DNA of 64,000 bases, taken from positions 1 to 64,000 of the forward strand of contig DATFBY010000055.1 of NCBI GenBank assembly GCA_035253585.1, given 5' to 3'. A program made the translations under genes and the position numbers. This DNA comes from DATFBY01 sp035253585. GTDB lineage: Bacteria; Gemmatimonadota; Gemmatimonadetes; Gemmatimonadales; Gemmatimonadaceae. Within the stretch, counting starts at the first letter, position 1. Each line of letters opens with the position of its first letter. The notes below the pieces were generated by a model. The model was given only the letters and a program-made list of their open reading frames with translations. It did no database searches and was not told the DNA's origin. This document shows, piece by piece, positions 54,307 through 62,752 of this stretch.

Positions 54307-55776
54307 ATGCGCGTTCCGCTCTCTCTCGCTTTTCTGTGCATCGCGCCAGTAGCTAGTGCACAGCAACCGCCGCGAGACGATGTGGCGAGGCTCGTGGCGG
54401 CGATGCTCGGCGACACGCCGCTGGTCAGCGACATCAGGGCGTTGTCGGACCGGCTAGGCGGCCGAGCAACCGGCTCGCCGCAGAATCTGCGCGCGGTGGA
54501 GTGGGGGCTCGAGCGATTCCGCGAAATGGGCGTCGAGGCGCGGCGCGAAGGTTTTCAGATGCCGGGACTCTGGCTCGAGCGATCGGCGACCGTAGTCATA
54601 AGCGGCCCGAACATTCGATTCACACCGCGCGTCGCGGCCATGCCTTTCTCCACCGCCACGCCCTCGTCAGGCACCTCTGGACCGCTGCTCGACGCCGGCG
54701 TCGGCGCGGAAGAGGATTACAAGCGTCTCGGCAATAGCGCGCGGGGCGCTTTTCTCCTGGTCGAGACGCCGGAGCTCACGGACATCGCCGGGCTCTTCAA
54801 GGAATACACTGACGCCCGCCCCATCGAGGAACGCGCGAATGCGGCGGGCGCGGCCGGCGTGATCTATGTCGGCAGTCGTCCGCGCGACGTGCTGTACCGA
54901 CACAACGTGTGGGCGAACCTCGCGAATACGAAGCCGATGCTGGTAATCGAGCGCGACGCCGGTCTTCGTGCGCTGCGCCTGCTCCGCAGCGGCGTTCCGC
55001 TCACGATTACCGAGACGATCGACATACAGTCGGGTGGCCCGTACGAGAGCTACAACGTCGTCGGCGAGATCCGCGGAAGCACCCGGCCAACCGAGGTCGT
55101 GTTGTTAGGCGCGCATCTCGACGCCTGGGACCTCGGCGACGGCACGCTCGACAACGGCGCGAACGTCTCGCTGGTGCTCGACGTGGCCCGTCAGATCAAG
55201 CGGCTCGGTCTACGGCCGGCGCGCACCATCCGCTTCGTGCTGTGGAACGGTGAGGAGCAGGGACTGAAGGGAAGCCTGGGTTACGCCAAGTCGCACGCTG
55301 CCGAGCTCGACAAGCACGTCGTCACGCTCACCTACGACATCGGGTGCGGCCGGGTGATTGGATTCTTCACCGGCGGACGCCCCGAGGTCGCTGCCGCCAC
55401 GACGCGACTGCTCGCTCCGGTCACCGGTATCGGCCCCTTCACGCAGATCGACATCCCTATCGTCGGCACCGACAATTTCGATTTCATGATGGAAGGCGTC
55501 GCCAACCTCGTTGCCAATCAGGAGTCCGCGCAATACGGACCGAACTATCACGCGCGCTCCGACACCTTCGACAAGTGCGACACCCGCGAGGTGAAGCTGA
55601 ACGCGGCCTCTGCCGCGGCTCTGGTGTACGGCTTTGCGCAAGACGACCAGACACTCCCTCGACAGACGCGCGCACAGGTCGAGGAGCTCATACGAACGAC
55701 GGACTTGCGCGACCAGATGGTGACGTTCAACGTCTGGACGGACTGGGAGCAGGGAAAGCGCGGACGTTCACGTTGA
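54307..55776 (+). CDS. Secreted M28-family metallopeptidase
   Basis: A 489-residue secreted peptidase (signal peptide ends near ASAQ). A protease-associated domain lies near 110-225. The M28 di-zinc ligands are His and Asp in LGAHLDAWDLGDGTLDNGAN (about 270-289), Glu-Glu in VLWNGEEQG (about 314), Asp in TYDIGCGR and His in NYHARSDTF (about 418). It would cut N-terminal amino acids from peptides outside the cytoplasm. The ATG at 54307 follows TCGGAGACCTA. All ligands are present, so the enzyme should be active. Confidence 0.9.
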   Translation: MRVPLSLAFLCIAPVASAQQPPRDDVARLVAAMLGDTPLVSDIRALSDRLGGRATGSPQNLRAVEWGLERFREMGVEARREGFQMPGLWLERSATVVISGPNIRFTPRVAAMPFSTATPSSGTSGPLLDAGVGAEEDYKRLGNSARGAFLLVETPELTDIAGLFKEYTDARPIEERANAAGAAGVIYVGSRPRDVLYRHNVWANLANTKPMLVIERDAGLRALRLLRSGVPLTITETIDIQSGGPYESYNVVGEIRGSTRPTEVVLLGAHLDAWDLGDGTLDNGANVSLVLDVARQIKRLGLRPARTIRFVLWNGEEQGLKGSLGYAKSHAAELDKHVVTLTYDIGCGRVIGFFTGGRPEVAAATTRLLAPVTGIGPFTQIDIPIVGTDNFDFMMEGVANLVANQESAQYGPNYHARSDTFDKCDTREVKLNAASAAALVYGFAQDDQTLPRQTRAQVEELIRTTDLRDQMVTFNVWTDWEQGKRGRSR

Positions 55777-55844
55777 CGTTCACTCGTTGACGTAATCGCA
55801 AGCGCGCACTACCAATCGTAAGGCGCGCGAACAGGGGGGATCCC

Positions 55845-56249
55845 ATTCGTCACTGCTGGCGCTTCGTAGAGTACAGCGCAGTCGCCGTGATGCTTTCGAT
55901 CGCGGCGTGCAAGTCGGCTGGCACCGACGGGCCGGAGATGGTCCCCCAAACCGGAACGCGACACACCTTGTCCGCCGCCGATCTGGAGGGAACGCCATTC
56001 CCGAGTCTGCTCGAGGCGGTGCAGACGCTGCGAGGCGAATGGCTACGGAACCGCGGTCCGAACAGTCTCAATTTCGATGTCGACGTCGTCGTGTACCTCG
56101 ACGGGAACCGACTTGGCGGACGAGGCGCACTGCGCACGATTCCCACGCTTGGCGTCACGCTGGTCCGCTTCCTGAGTCCACCTGAAGCGCAGAGCCACTT
56201 CGGTCTCAGCCATCCGAACGGCGCGATTCTCGTAAGCACCAAGCTCTAG
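55845..56249 (+). CDS. Small lipoprotein with TonB-plug-like domain; probable ATT start
   Basis: The frame is open from 55791, and the mature domain resembles a TonB-receptor plug: VVVYLDGNRLGGRGALRTIP then GVTLVRFLSPPEAQSHFG and a final GAILVSTKL. Such stand-alone plug lipoproteins are frequent in Gemmatimonadota. The lipobox IAAC (55908-55919) needs a charged n-region, but the first ATG (55890) or GTG (55887) gives only seven residues before it and no positive charge. Starting at ATT 55845 would add RHCWRF and complete a normal signal, with GGGGG seven bases before. The ATT start is inference; the domain is clear. Confidence 0.6.
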   Translation: MRHCWRFVEYSAVAVMLSIAACKSAGTDGPEMVPQTGTRHTLSAADLEGTPFPSLLEAVQTLRGEWLRNRGPNSLNFDVDVVVYLDGNRLGGRGALRTIPTLGVTLVRFLSPPEAQSHFGLSHPNGAILVSTKL

Positions 56250-56317
56250 CTCTGCCGCAGTCTCCCCTCGAAGCCGTCTCCGCGCTCTTTCAGCGCGAGT
56301 TCGGCGGCGCGCCGGAC

Positions 56318-57415
56318 GTGATCGCGTCGGCGCCCGGCCGCGTGAACCTCATCGGCGAGCACACCGACTATAACGGCGGCGAGGTTCTGCCGATCGCGAT
56401 CGGGCAACGGACGTGGGTTGCCGCGCGGCGATCATCGGGACCCACATCGCGCGCGCGCTCGGCGAACGAGCGGTCGCCAGGCGAGTGGAACGCCGCGTCA
56501 CCGAGACGCAGCGGTCACTGGTCCGACTACCTCGCCGGCCTCCAAGCGGCGTTGTACGCGTTAGGCGCGCCCGAGAAAGCGAAGCTAGGCGCGGTCGAGG
56601 TTGCCGTGCTCAGTGATGTCCCCGCCGGTGCGGGCCTCAGCTCGTCGGCAGCGTTGGAGGTCGCGGGGCTGACCGCGCTGGCGCACTTGGCAGGCGTCGA
56701 GATCGCGCCGAGGGCGGTTGCCCTCGAGTCGCAGCGCGTCGAGGCCGAGTTCGTCGGCGTCGCCTGCGGGATCATGGATCAGTTCGCGTCCGCGCTCTCG
56801 GCTGCGGGTCACGCCCTCCATATATGGTGCGACACCGGGCGCGTGGAGCATGTGCCGACGCGCGATTCCGTACTGATCTTCGATACGGCCGTACCGCGCG
56901 AGCTCCGATCTTCGCAGTTCAATACGCGCCGCACCGAGTGCGACACGGCGCTGGCTATGCTCAGGCGGCTCGAGCCAACACTCCCGAGCCTCGCCGCCGC
57001 TTCCTTGGAGCTGTTGCAGCGGGCCGCGCTACCACCACCACTCGACAGGAGAGCACGCCACGTCGTCGAGGAGACTCGACGCGTGCAGCGCGTGGTGGAA
57101 GGACTGCGCGACGAAGGAGCGCTCGACGGCGCAGAACTGTATGAGTCGCATGAGTCGCTGCGTGCGCTGTACGAGTGCTCGTCACCGCAGCTCGATTGGT
57201 TCGTCGAGCGCACGTCCACCGTTCCAGGAATCCGTGGCGCGCGCCTCACCGGAGCGGGATGGGGAGGTTGTGCGATCGCTGTCGGCGACGAGCGTACGCT
57301 GGTTGACACAGCGGCGGAAATCGCCGCAGAGTACCGGCGGCGGTTCGATCACCAACCACGAGCCTGGCACACTCGCGCCGACGCCGGCGTACGCCTGGAA
57401 CGGCGCCAGCGGTGA
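56318..57415 (+). CDS. galK: Galactokinase
   Basis: A GHMP kinase that phosphorylates galactose at C1 with ATP, the first step of the Leloir pathway. Seen: the galactokinase signature GRVNLIGEHTDYNGG (about 8-22), the GHMP ATP loop VPAGAGLSSSAALE (about 99-112), GIMDQFASALS, and the C-terminal GARLTGAGWGGCAIAV. Conserved N-terminal residues (a helix ending FQREFGGAPDV) are encoded upstream of the GTG at 56318 in the same frame, back to about 56252 (CTG), so the real start is probably a non-ATG codon there. The usual length is about 385 residues, which fits the extended form. Confidence 0.88.
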   Translation: MIASAPGRVNLIGEHTDYNGGEVLPIAIGQRTWVAARRSSGPTSRARSANERSPGEWNAASPRRSGHWSDYLAGLQAALYALGAPEKAKLGAVEVAVLSDVPAGAGLSSSAALEVAGLTALAHLAGVEIAPRAVALESQRVEAEFVGVACGIMDQFASALSAAGHALHIWCDTGRVEHVPTRDSVLIFDTAVPRELRSSQFNTRRTECDTALAMLRRLEPTLPSLAAASLELLQRAALPPPLDRRARHVVEETRRVQRVVEGLRDEGALDGAELYESHESLRALYECSSPQLDWFVERTSTVPGIRGARLTGAGWGGCAIAVGDERTLVDTAAEIAAEYRRRFDHQPRAWHTRADAGVRLERRQR

Positions 57416-57522
57416 CGACCGATGCCTAACGATTGCGATTGGACGCTGAGCGACCCGCCCGGCCGTCCCTACCCCGATGCGAAATTGCGCGGCGTGAACA
57501 ATCGAAGGTACGCCCCTTGCCC

Positions 57523-57556
57523 GCTGCATGACGAAAAGGAGGAAACGTCATGCAGC
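57523..57556 (+). promoter_or_regulatory. 11-bp hairpin presenting the Shine-Dalgarno in its loop
   Basis: GCTGCATGACG (57523-57533) and CGTCATGCAGC (57546-57556) are perfect inverted copies. The 12-base loop AAAAGGAGGAAA holds a consensus Shine-Dalgarno, and the ATG start (57550) lies in the 3' arm. Folded, the ribosome site is exposed but the start codon is paired. This is the layout of translation-control switches such as thermosensors. It could also be a repressor-protein operator in DNA. Confidence 0.7.
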
Positions 57557-58365
57557 ATCGCGTGCCGCTCGCGCCGGGCCGTCGTGCTCGGAGTGAGTCA
57601 TACGGCGTCATTGTCCATAGCCATCTCCGTTGGGATTTCGTGTGGCAGCGGCCGCAGCAAATCCTATCGCGTCTTGCTCGCACGAACCCTGTGCTCTTTG
57701 TGGAAGAGCCGATACTCCTTGACGACATCGAGCACCCGACGCTCGATCTCATGACGCCCGTTGACCGGGTCACCAGGGCCGTTCCTCGAATACCGCGGGG
57801 AAACGGCGCTTCGTATGACGAAGCGATGGCGATGATCCGAACGTTGATCGATCGCGCGCGTCGTAGTCCGCTCATCGACGGCCGCTTCAACAAGGTCGTG
57901 CAGTGGTTTTACACGCCTATGCCAGCACCCGAGATGATCGGTGCATTTGGCGAGAACGCGGTCGTGTACGACTGCCTGGATGAGCCATCGCGATTTCGCT
58001 CGCCGCCGTCCGACCTCGCGCGTCGCGAACGCCTGCTTCTTTCCCGCGCGGATGTCGTCTTCGCAAGGCTGGAGCGACTCTTCGAAGCGAAGTCGCGCTA
58101 CCACCACAATGTCCATTTCATCGCCGACGCTTGCGAGCCGCCCATCGAGTCGGCTAGGCACGCTGCTCGAGCGCCTGACGAGTCACGCGCCGAGGAGGGG
58201 CTTGTCCCAGCCGCGGCCAGGTCATGGGATCCAATCGTTCGGCGCATGCGTCAGCTCATCATGACTGCAGTCGCCGCGCGTGGCGCCGCGCGCGACGTGA
58301 ATGAAATCCTGAGCGCCGGGCTGCCGCACGGAGCGCAGCCGGAAGCTGCCGGCGACCCGCCCTGA
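57550..58365 (+). pseudogene. Glycosyltransferase with internal deletion
   Basis: A 271-residue frame. Residues 18-180 match the N-terminal half of GT-B glycosyltransferases of the RPQQ-type: HSHLRWDFVWQRPQQILSRL, VLFVEEP, VVYDCLDEPSRF and the ADVVF stretch. After HHNVHFIADACEPP the expected donor-sugar domain of about 150-170 residues is missing. The frame goes on to a Ser-Trp-Asp...RMRQLI stretch resembling the far C-terminus. With no donor site it should not be active. The frame is still open, so a small protein may be made. It lies between galactokinase and a sugar nucleotidyltransferase. Confidence 0.6.
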
Positions 58366-58398
58366 TGCTGCTGTTATTTGGCCATCACGGGTGCTGAG

Positions 58399-59205
58399 GT
58401 GACCGTACGGCGTGCCCTCATCCCCTGCGGAGGGAAGGGTACGCGCATGCTGGCATTGACCGGCGGAGCCCCGAAGGAGTTGATGCCGCTGGCCGGTGCG
58501 CCCATGCTCACACATGTCGTGCGCGAAACCGCGGCGAGCGGCATCACCGATCTCGTCATTGTCATCGCACCCGGCAAGGAAGCGATTGTCGAGCAGGTCG
58601 CACCGCTCGCCGGAACGCGCGGGATGCCGGAGCGCATCTCGTTCCTCGAGCAGTCGGAGGCGCGGGGATTGGCGGATGCGATCCGACTCGGACGCGAGTT
58701 CGCGTCAGGCGAAGCGCTCGCCGTCGCGCTGCCTGACAATCTCTTCCTGGCCGATCGACCGGCTCTGGCCCAGGTCATCGACCGGTACGAAGAGACCAAA
58801 CGAAACGTCGTGGCGATCGTGGAGATCAGCGCGCACGAAGCGGCACGCCGCGGCGCTACTTCCATCTATGCGGGCTCGCCTCGGGGCGACGCATTCGAGA
58901 TCGACTTCATTCCCAACAAGCGCGATCGTGCCGCGCGCTTCGATACCGGTGGAGCGTCATCCGCGTTCAGCGGTGTGGGCCGATACGTGCTCGATCGTCA
59001 CGCGTTCGACGCGATCGACGAGGTGGAACGGTCGCTCACGCCAGGCACCGAGCTGGATGACGTTCCCGTTTTGCAGCGATTGCTGGCCGCTGCAAAGCTC
59101 ACCGGCCGGTTGGTGCGAGGTCGCTTCCTCGACCTCGGCCTTCCAGAAGGATTTCAGGAGGCGGAACAGGCGCTGACGGTGGGCGAGGGACGAACGGTGT
59201 CATAG
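58399..59205 (+). CDS. Sugar-1-phosphate nucleotidyltransferase, GalU-like
   Basis: A 268-residue transferase that makes an NDP-sugar from NTP and sugar-1-phosphate. The signature ALIPCGGKGTRMLALTGGAPKELMPL (nucleotide and Lys sites), ISFLEQSEARGLADAI and VALPDNLF (metal Asp) match UTP-glucose-1-phosphate uridylyltransferases. The fold is complete. GTG 58399 matches the family start (VTVRRALIP); a TTG at 58378 is in frame. It closes a galactose/nucleotide-sugar group with galactokinase upstream, though no GalT or GalE is seen. Confidence 0.85.
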   Translation: MTVRRALIPCGGKGTRMLALTGGAPKELMPLAGAPMLTHVVRETAASGITDLVIVIAPGKEAIVEQVAPLAGTRGMPERISFLEQSEARGLADAIRLGREFASGEALAVALPDNLFLADRPALAQVIDRYEETKRNVVAIVEISAHEAARRGATSIYAGSPRGDAFEIDFIPNKRDRAARFDTGGASSAFSGVGRYVLDRHAFDAIDEVERSLTPGTELDDVPVLQRLLAAAKLTGRLVRGRFLDLGLPEGFQEAEQALTVGEGRTVS

Positions 59206-59305
59206 CTGTGATAAAACGAGTGATCTGACTCTGGTGCGCGGGCGGTCCGGACGGTACCGTGTCCTGGCTTCGAAACCGATCGGCAGTCACTCGTCCACGC
59301 CTCTC

Positions 59306-61903
59306 ATGATGCGTCGCGTCGCTCGCGCCGTTGCGTGTCTCGTGGCGCTCGCCACGCCGTCGATCATTCCCACCACGCCGCTGCATTCGCAGACCGTGCG
59401 TGTGCGCGTCGTCGAGCAGGAAAGCGAAGCAGCAGTCGGTGGCGCACTCGTGGCATTGCGCGGCATTGACGGGAAAACGGTCGGGCAGCAGCTGACTCCG
59501 CCTGACGGCGCCGTACTCTTGCGTGCTCCTTCCGCCGGCGAGTACCGCGTGCACGTCGCGCGAATCGCGTTTGCGCCCGCGCTGTCCGAGCCCCTGACGT
59601 TGTCCGCCGGCGCCACCGCCGAGCTCACGATGCGTGTCGCCTCGGCGCGCGTGAGCCTCGCCGGTGTGCAAATCAGCGGGACACGTGGCACCTGCCGCAC
59701 GAACCCAGCTCAGGCGCGCGAAACAGCGGAGCTTTGGGAAGAGATTAGAAAGGCACTCGCGTCGACGGAGCTCACGCGCACGCAGCGGCTCGTGCCGATC
59801 CAGCTGCGCACCTTCGAGCGGCGCCTAACGACGCGACTTCGAGTCGAGAAGGAAGAAAAGAGCGAGCCGAAGGCGGGTACCGACCGGCCATTCTTCGCGC
59901 GACCGGCGGCCGAGCTCGCGCGATCGGGCTACGTCGTTCGCCCGGACGGTCGACCAGTGGATCTCGGTGCGCCCGACGCCGGAATTCGAGACCTCACGTT
60001 CTTCGGACCGGATGCGAACGTCGTACTCGCCGAGGAGTTTGCGCGCGACCACTGCTTCCGCGTCGAGCGCGGCGACGGCCAGCGTGCGGGTTTACTGGGT
60101 CTCGCTTTCGAGCCGGCCGCCACGCGGTCGGACATTGTCGACGTCCAAGGCGTGCTCTGGGTGGACCCGAAAGCGGCCGAGCTCCGCGTGCTCGAGTTCA
60201 CCTACGCGAACTGGAATCCACCGGTGCCGACACCTGCCGTCGGCGGCCGCGTGGCGTTCGAGCGCCTGACGAGTGGTGCCTGGATCGTAAAGGAGTGGGC
60301 GATCCGAATGCCGCTCTTCACGCAGGAGCAGATGCCACCGTATCGCCTCAAGCTCGCGGGATACGCCGAGTCTGGCGGTGAGGCGGGCGCTAATCTGCCG
60401 ACAGTCGCGTCGAAGGTGGAGTACGGACGTATCGAGGGGACGCTCGCCGACAGCCTCAGCGGCGCGCCGCTCTCCGGTGCCACCGTTCGCCTAACGCGAA
60501 GCCCTCGGTCCGTGCGGAGCGATGCCGCCGGCCGCTTCGTGCTCGACAGCCTCGAAGCTGGAACCGATGGGCTCATCGTCACCCATCCCCGTCTCGAATC
60601 GTTAGGCATGCGGCTCGGCGAGCGTATTCAAATCGCGGCTGGTGAAACGACGCGCCTCGCGCTGGCCGTGCCGTCATACAGGCAGTTCCGCGCGTCCTGT
60701 CGCGATACGTCGATGGCGCACCGCGGAATCATCGTCGGGAGCATCCGCGACGCCGAGCAGTCTCGGTCGCTGGCGAATGCCGCCGCGGTATTCTGGTGGG
60801 TCGAGGTCGATACGAGCGGCGGACGTCCGCGTGTCGGGCCGCGTGAGCTGCGCGCCATCACCGACGAGGCGGGAACCTTCCGCGCCTGTGGTATTCCCAC
60901 GGGCCAGATGATCTCGGCGCAGGGCCACGCCGGCGGCTTCGCCACCGGTATTGTTCAGATGATGCTCGACGAGCACGCGGTGGCGGGAAGAGATTTCGTG
61001 ATAAGTCTCGACTCGACCGCGATCGCTACCGGCGCCGACGACAACGCACTGCCGATCGAGCCACGCAGCACGGCGCCGACTGCGCGCATTCTCGGCGCGG
61101 TGTTCGACAGCACTGGCGCTTCTTTTTCTGGCGCGCAGGTGAGAGTCGACGGCGCGGCCGCGCAAACGGTCAGCGACGAAAACGGTCGCTTCGTTCTGGA
61201 GAAGCTCCCCGCCGGAACACAGACGCTCGACGTTCGCGCGACCGGCTTCGCTCCGGTGCGACAAGTCCTCCACTTGCTGCCGACTGGCGACAACGCGGTG
61301 TCGGTGCGCCTCGATCGAGTCGTGACGTTGGCAACCGTCGAAGTTCGTGGGCGCCGCGCGCCGCGCGCCGAGATTCGACGTCCGATCGAGGAACGCGCCA
61401 AGCTGCTGGGCGGCTTCTTCATCTCGCCTGACGACCTGGAGAAACGGGGGCAGGCTCCGATCTACATGCTGTTCGATCAGATTCCGTATCTGATCGTGAT
61501 GAACACGCCCGAGACGAACGATCCAGACCGTCCCGCGCGTCAGCCACGGATCAACCCTCGGCCACTTCCGCGCCCGCGTGACAAGGGAAGTCAGCACGAA
61601 GCGCAGACGCCATCCTCGCCGAGGGAGACGCTGCTCAGTCATCAGCCCGGAAAGGAGTGGCACGACAACGCGAGTAGCAGCGGACTTCGTCTCTTCATGC
61701 CTGGTGCTGCCGGAAAGCGATGCGTGGCGGATGTGTGGATCGATGGGAAGCTGGTTCGCTCCGAAGCACTCTTCGGCTTGACCGCCGATGAGATTCACGC
61801 GATCGAGGTGTACCTGCGCGTCGATGACGTCCCGGCGAAGTATCGCCGCGCGCTGAGCACGTGCGGCGCGATACTCGTTTGGACGGTCGACACGAGCGGT
61901 TGA
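59306..61903 (+). CDS. Secreted carboxypeptidase-regulatory-like protein with plug-like end
   Basis: An 865-residue secreted protein (signal peptide ends near LHSQ). It has a chain of beta-sandwich CarboxypepD_reg domains: VRVRVVEQESEAAVGGALVA (about 30), IEGTLADSLSGAPLSGATVRL (about 395), IIVGSIRDAEQSRSLANAAA (about 475) and ILGAVFDSTGASFSGAQVRV (about 600). Between about 110 and 385 is a region of unknown fold. The C-terminus (about 700-865) has plug-like CVADVWIDGKLVRSEALFG and DEIHAIEVYLR, and a Cys pair. It probably acts in the outer membrane or on the surface in carbohydrate or protein uptake. Start ATG 59306. Confidence 0.75.
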   Translation: MMRRVARAVACLVALATPSIIPTTPLHSQTVRVRVVEQESEAAVGGALVALRGIDGKTVGQQLTPPDGAVLLRAPSAGEYRVHVARIAFAPALSEPLTLSAGATAELTMRVASARVSLAGVQISGTRGTCRTNPAQARETAELWEEIRKALASTELTRTQRLVPIQLRTFERRLTTRLRVEKEEKSEPKAGTDRPFFARPAAELARSGYVVRPDGRPVDLGAPDAGIRDLTFFGPDANVVLAEEFARDHCFRVERGDGQRAGLLGLAFEPAATRSDIVDVQGVLWVDPKAAELRVLEFTYANWNPPVPTPAVGGRVAFERLTSGAWIVKEWAIRMPLFTQEQMPPYRLKLAGYAESGGEAGANLPTVASKVEYGRIEGTLADSLSGAPLSGATVRLTRSPRSVRSDAAGRFVLDSLEAGTDGLIVTHPRLESLGMRLGERIQIAAGETTRLALAVPSYRQFRASCRDTSMAHRGIIVGSIRDAEQSRSLANAAAVFWWVEVDTSGGRPRVGPRELRAITDEAGTFRACGIPTGQMISAQGHAGGFATGIVQMMLDEHAVAGRDFVISLDSTAIATGADDNALPIEPRSTAPTARILGAVFDSTGASFSGAQVRVDGAAAQTVSDENGRFVLEKLPAGTQTLDVRATGFAPVRQVLHLLPTGDNAVSVRLDRVVTLATVEVRGRRAPRAEIRRPIEERAKLLGGFFISPDDLEKRGQAPIYMLFDQIPYLIVMNTPETNDPDRPARQPRINPRPLPRPRDKGSQHEAQTPSSPRETLLSHQPGKEWHDNASSSGLRLFMPGAAGKRCVADVWIDGKLVRSEALFGLTADEIHAIEVYLRVDDVPAKYRRALSTCGAILVWTVDTSG

Positions 61904-62056
61904 CCGGCAGCCAGGGGCCAAAGAAAGGCCGAAACCGTCGGTGACCGCGTCAGAAATTTTGTCCGACCGTCTGGCGCGTCTTGCCTGACAGTCGCACACT
62001 ACCGATCCCCCCACGGAGGCGGGCCGGTGTTCGCTCCTCGCTCATCGAGGGCGGCG

Positions 62057-62656
62057 ATGTACACGCCACGCGGCAGCAGCGTGCTGCGCGATATCGAGTC
62101 GCGCATCGTGCGCGCTGCCGCGTTCGCGCTGGTGCTCCTCCTCGCCGTGATGATGCTGCCGTCCTCCGTGTCGCGACAATCTCGATCGGAGCTCGATAAG
62201 GATGCCGCACCGCGAGTCGCGACAGGGACGGCGCCCGCGTCGCCGCTGAGTGTTGTCCGCGATGCCATTGCCGAGCCGGTGCGCGTGCCTACCGCATCGG
62301 CGAACAAGCCGGTAGTGAGGCCGCGGCCAGGGACGGCGACGCGGAGCGCACTGCTCGCCGCGATGCGCCGCGCCACCGGTGAGCGAGCTCTCTTCCGTGT
62401 AGATCACATCGCGGTGTCGGGTACCTTCGCGTTCATGCGGTCCGAAGCGCTGGTCCGCACTGACGGAGAGCTGCGCCCGACAGGCCGTGAGTTCGCCGCG
62501 CTCTTCGAGCGGGATGCAAGCGGGACGTGGCGTGCCCTCGAGCTCTGGTCTTTGTCACGCGAGCAGGATCGACCCTATGCCGCGTTCTCGCATCGCGTGC
62601 GCATCATCGTTCGCGAGCGTGGACTTCCCCCCAAGCTCCTTCCAGGGTCGTTCTAG
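62057..62656 (+). CDS. Membrane-anchored protein of unknown function
   Basis: A 199-residue protein. One transmembrane helix (IVRAAAFALVLLLAVMMLP, about 17-35) is followed by a Pro/Ala/Ser-rich linker to about 100. A small globular domain (about 103-199) contains FRVDHIAVSGTFAFMRSEAL and LFERDASGTWRALELW. The latter resembles the central hairpin of NTF2/SnoaL-like folds, but that is a weak match. ATG 62057 has GAGGGCGG upstream. I do not recognise a named family. Confidence 0.6.
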   Translation: MYTPRGSSVLRDIESRIVRAAAFALVLLLAVMMLPSSVSRQSRSELDKDAAPRVATGTAPASPLSVVRDAIAEPVRVPTASANKPVVRPRPGTATRSALLAAMRRATGERALFRVDHIAVSGTFAFMRSEALVRTDGELRPTGREFAALFERDASGTWRALELWSLSREQDRPYAAFSHRVRIIVRERGLPPKLLPGSF

Positions 62657-62659
62657 AAC

Positions 62660-62688
62660 CATCGAGATTCGAGATTCGAGATCGAGGC
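62660..62688. repeat. Heptamer repeat remnant I (CGAGATT units, one arm)
   Basis: About three CGAGATT units begin four bases past the stop codon of the 62057 gene. The inverted right arm is missing. It is probably a decayed copy of elements A, B and F. Confidence 0.7.
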
Positions 62689-62752
62689 GTCACGCGTTGG
62701 CCGCGAGTTAGATTCCGTCGCGACTATTTCTCCAATCCCGGCCTCGAGACCA

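Noticed and set aside
57426..57893. Minus-strand 155-codon frame opposite the glycosyltransferase remnant
   Set aside because: It is a shadow frame without a family match; the plus frame has a consensus Shine-Dalgarno and clear homology.
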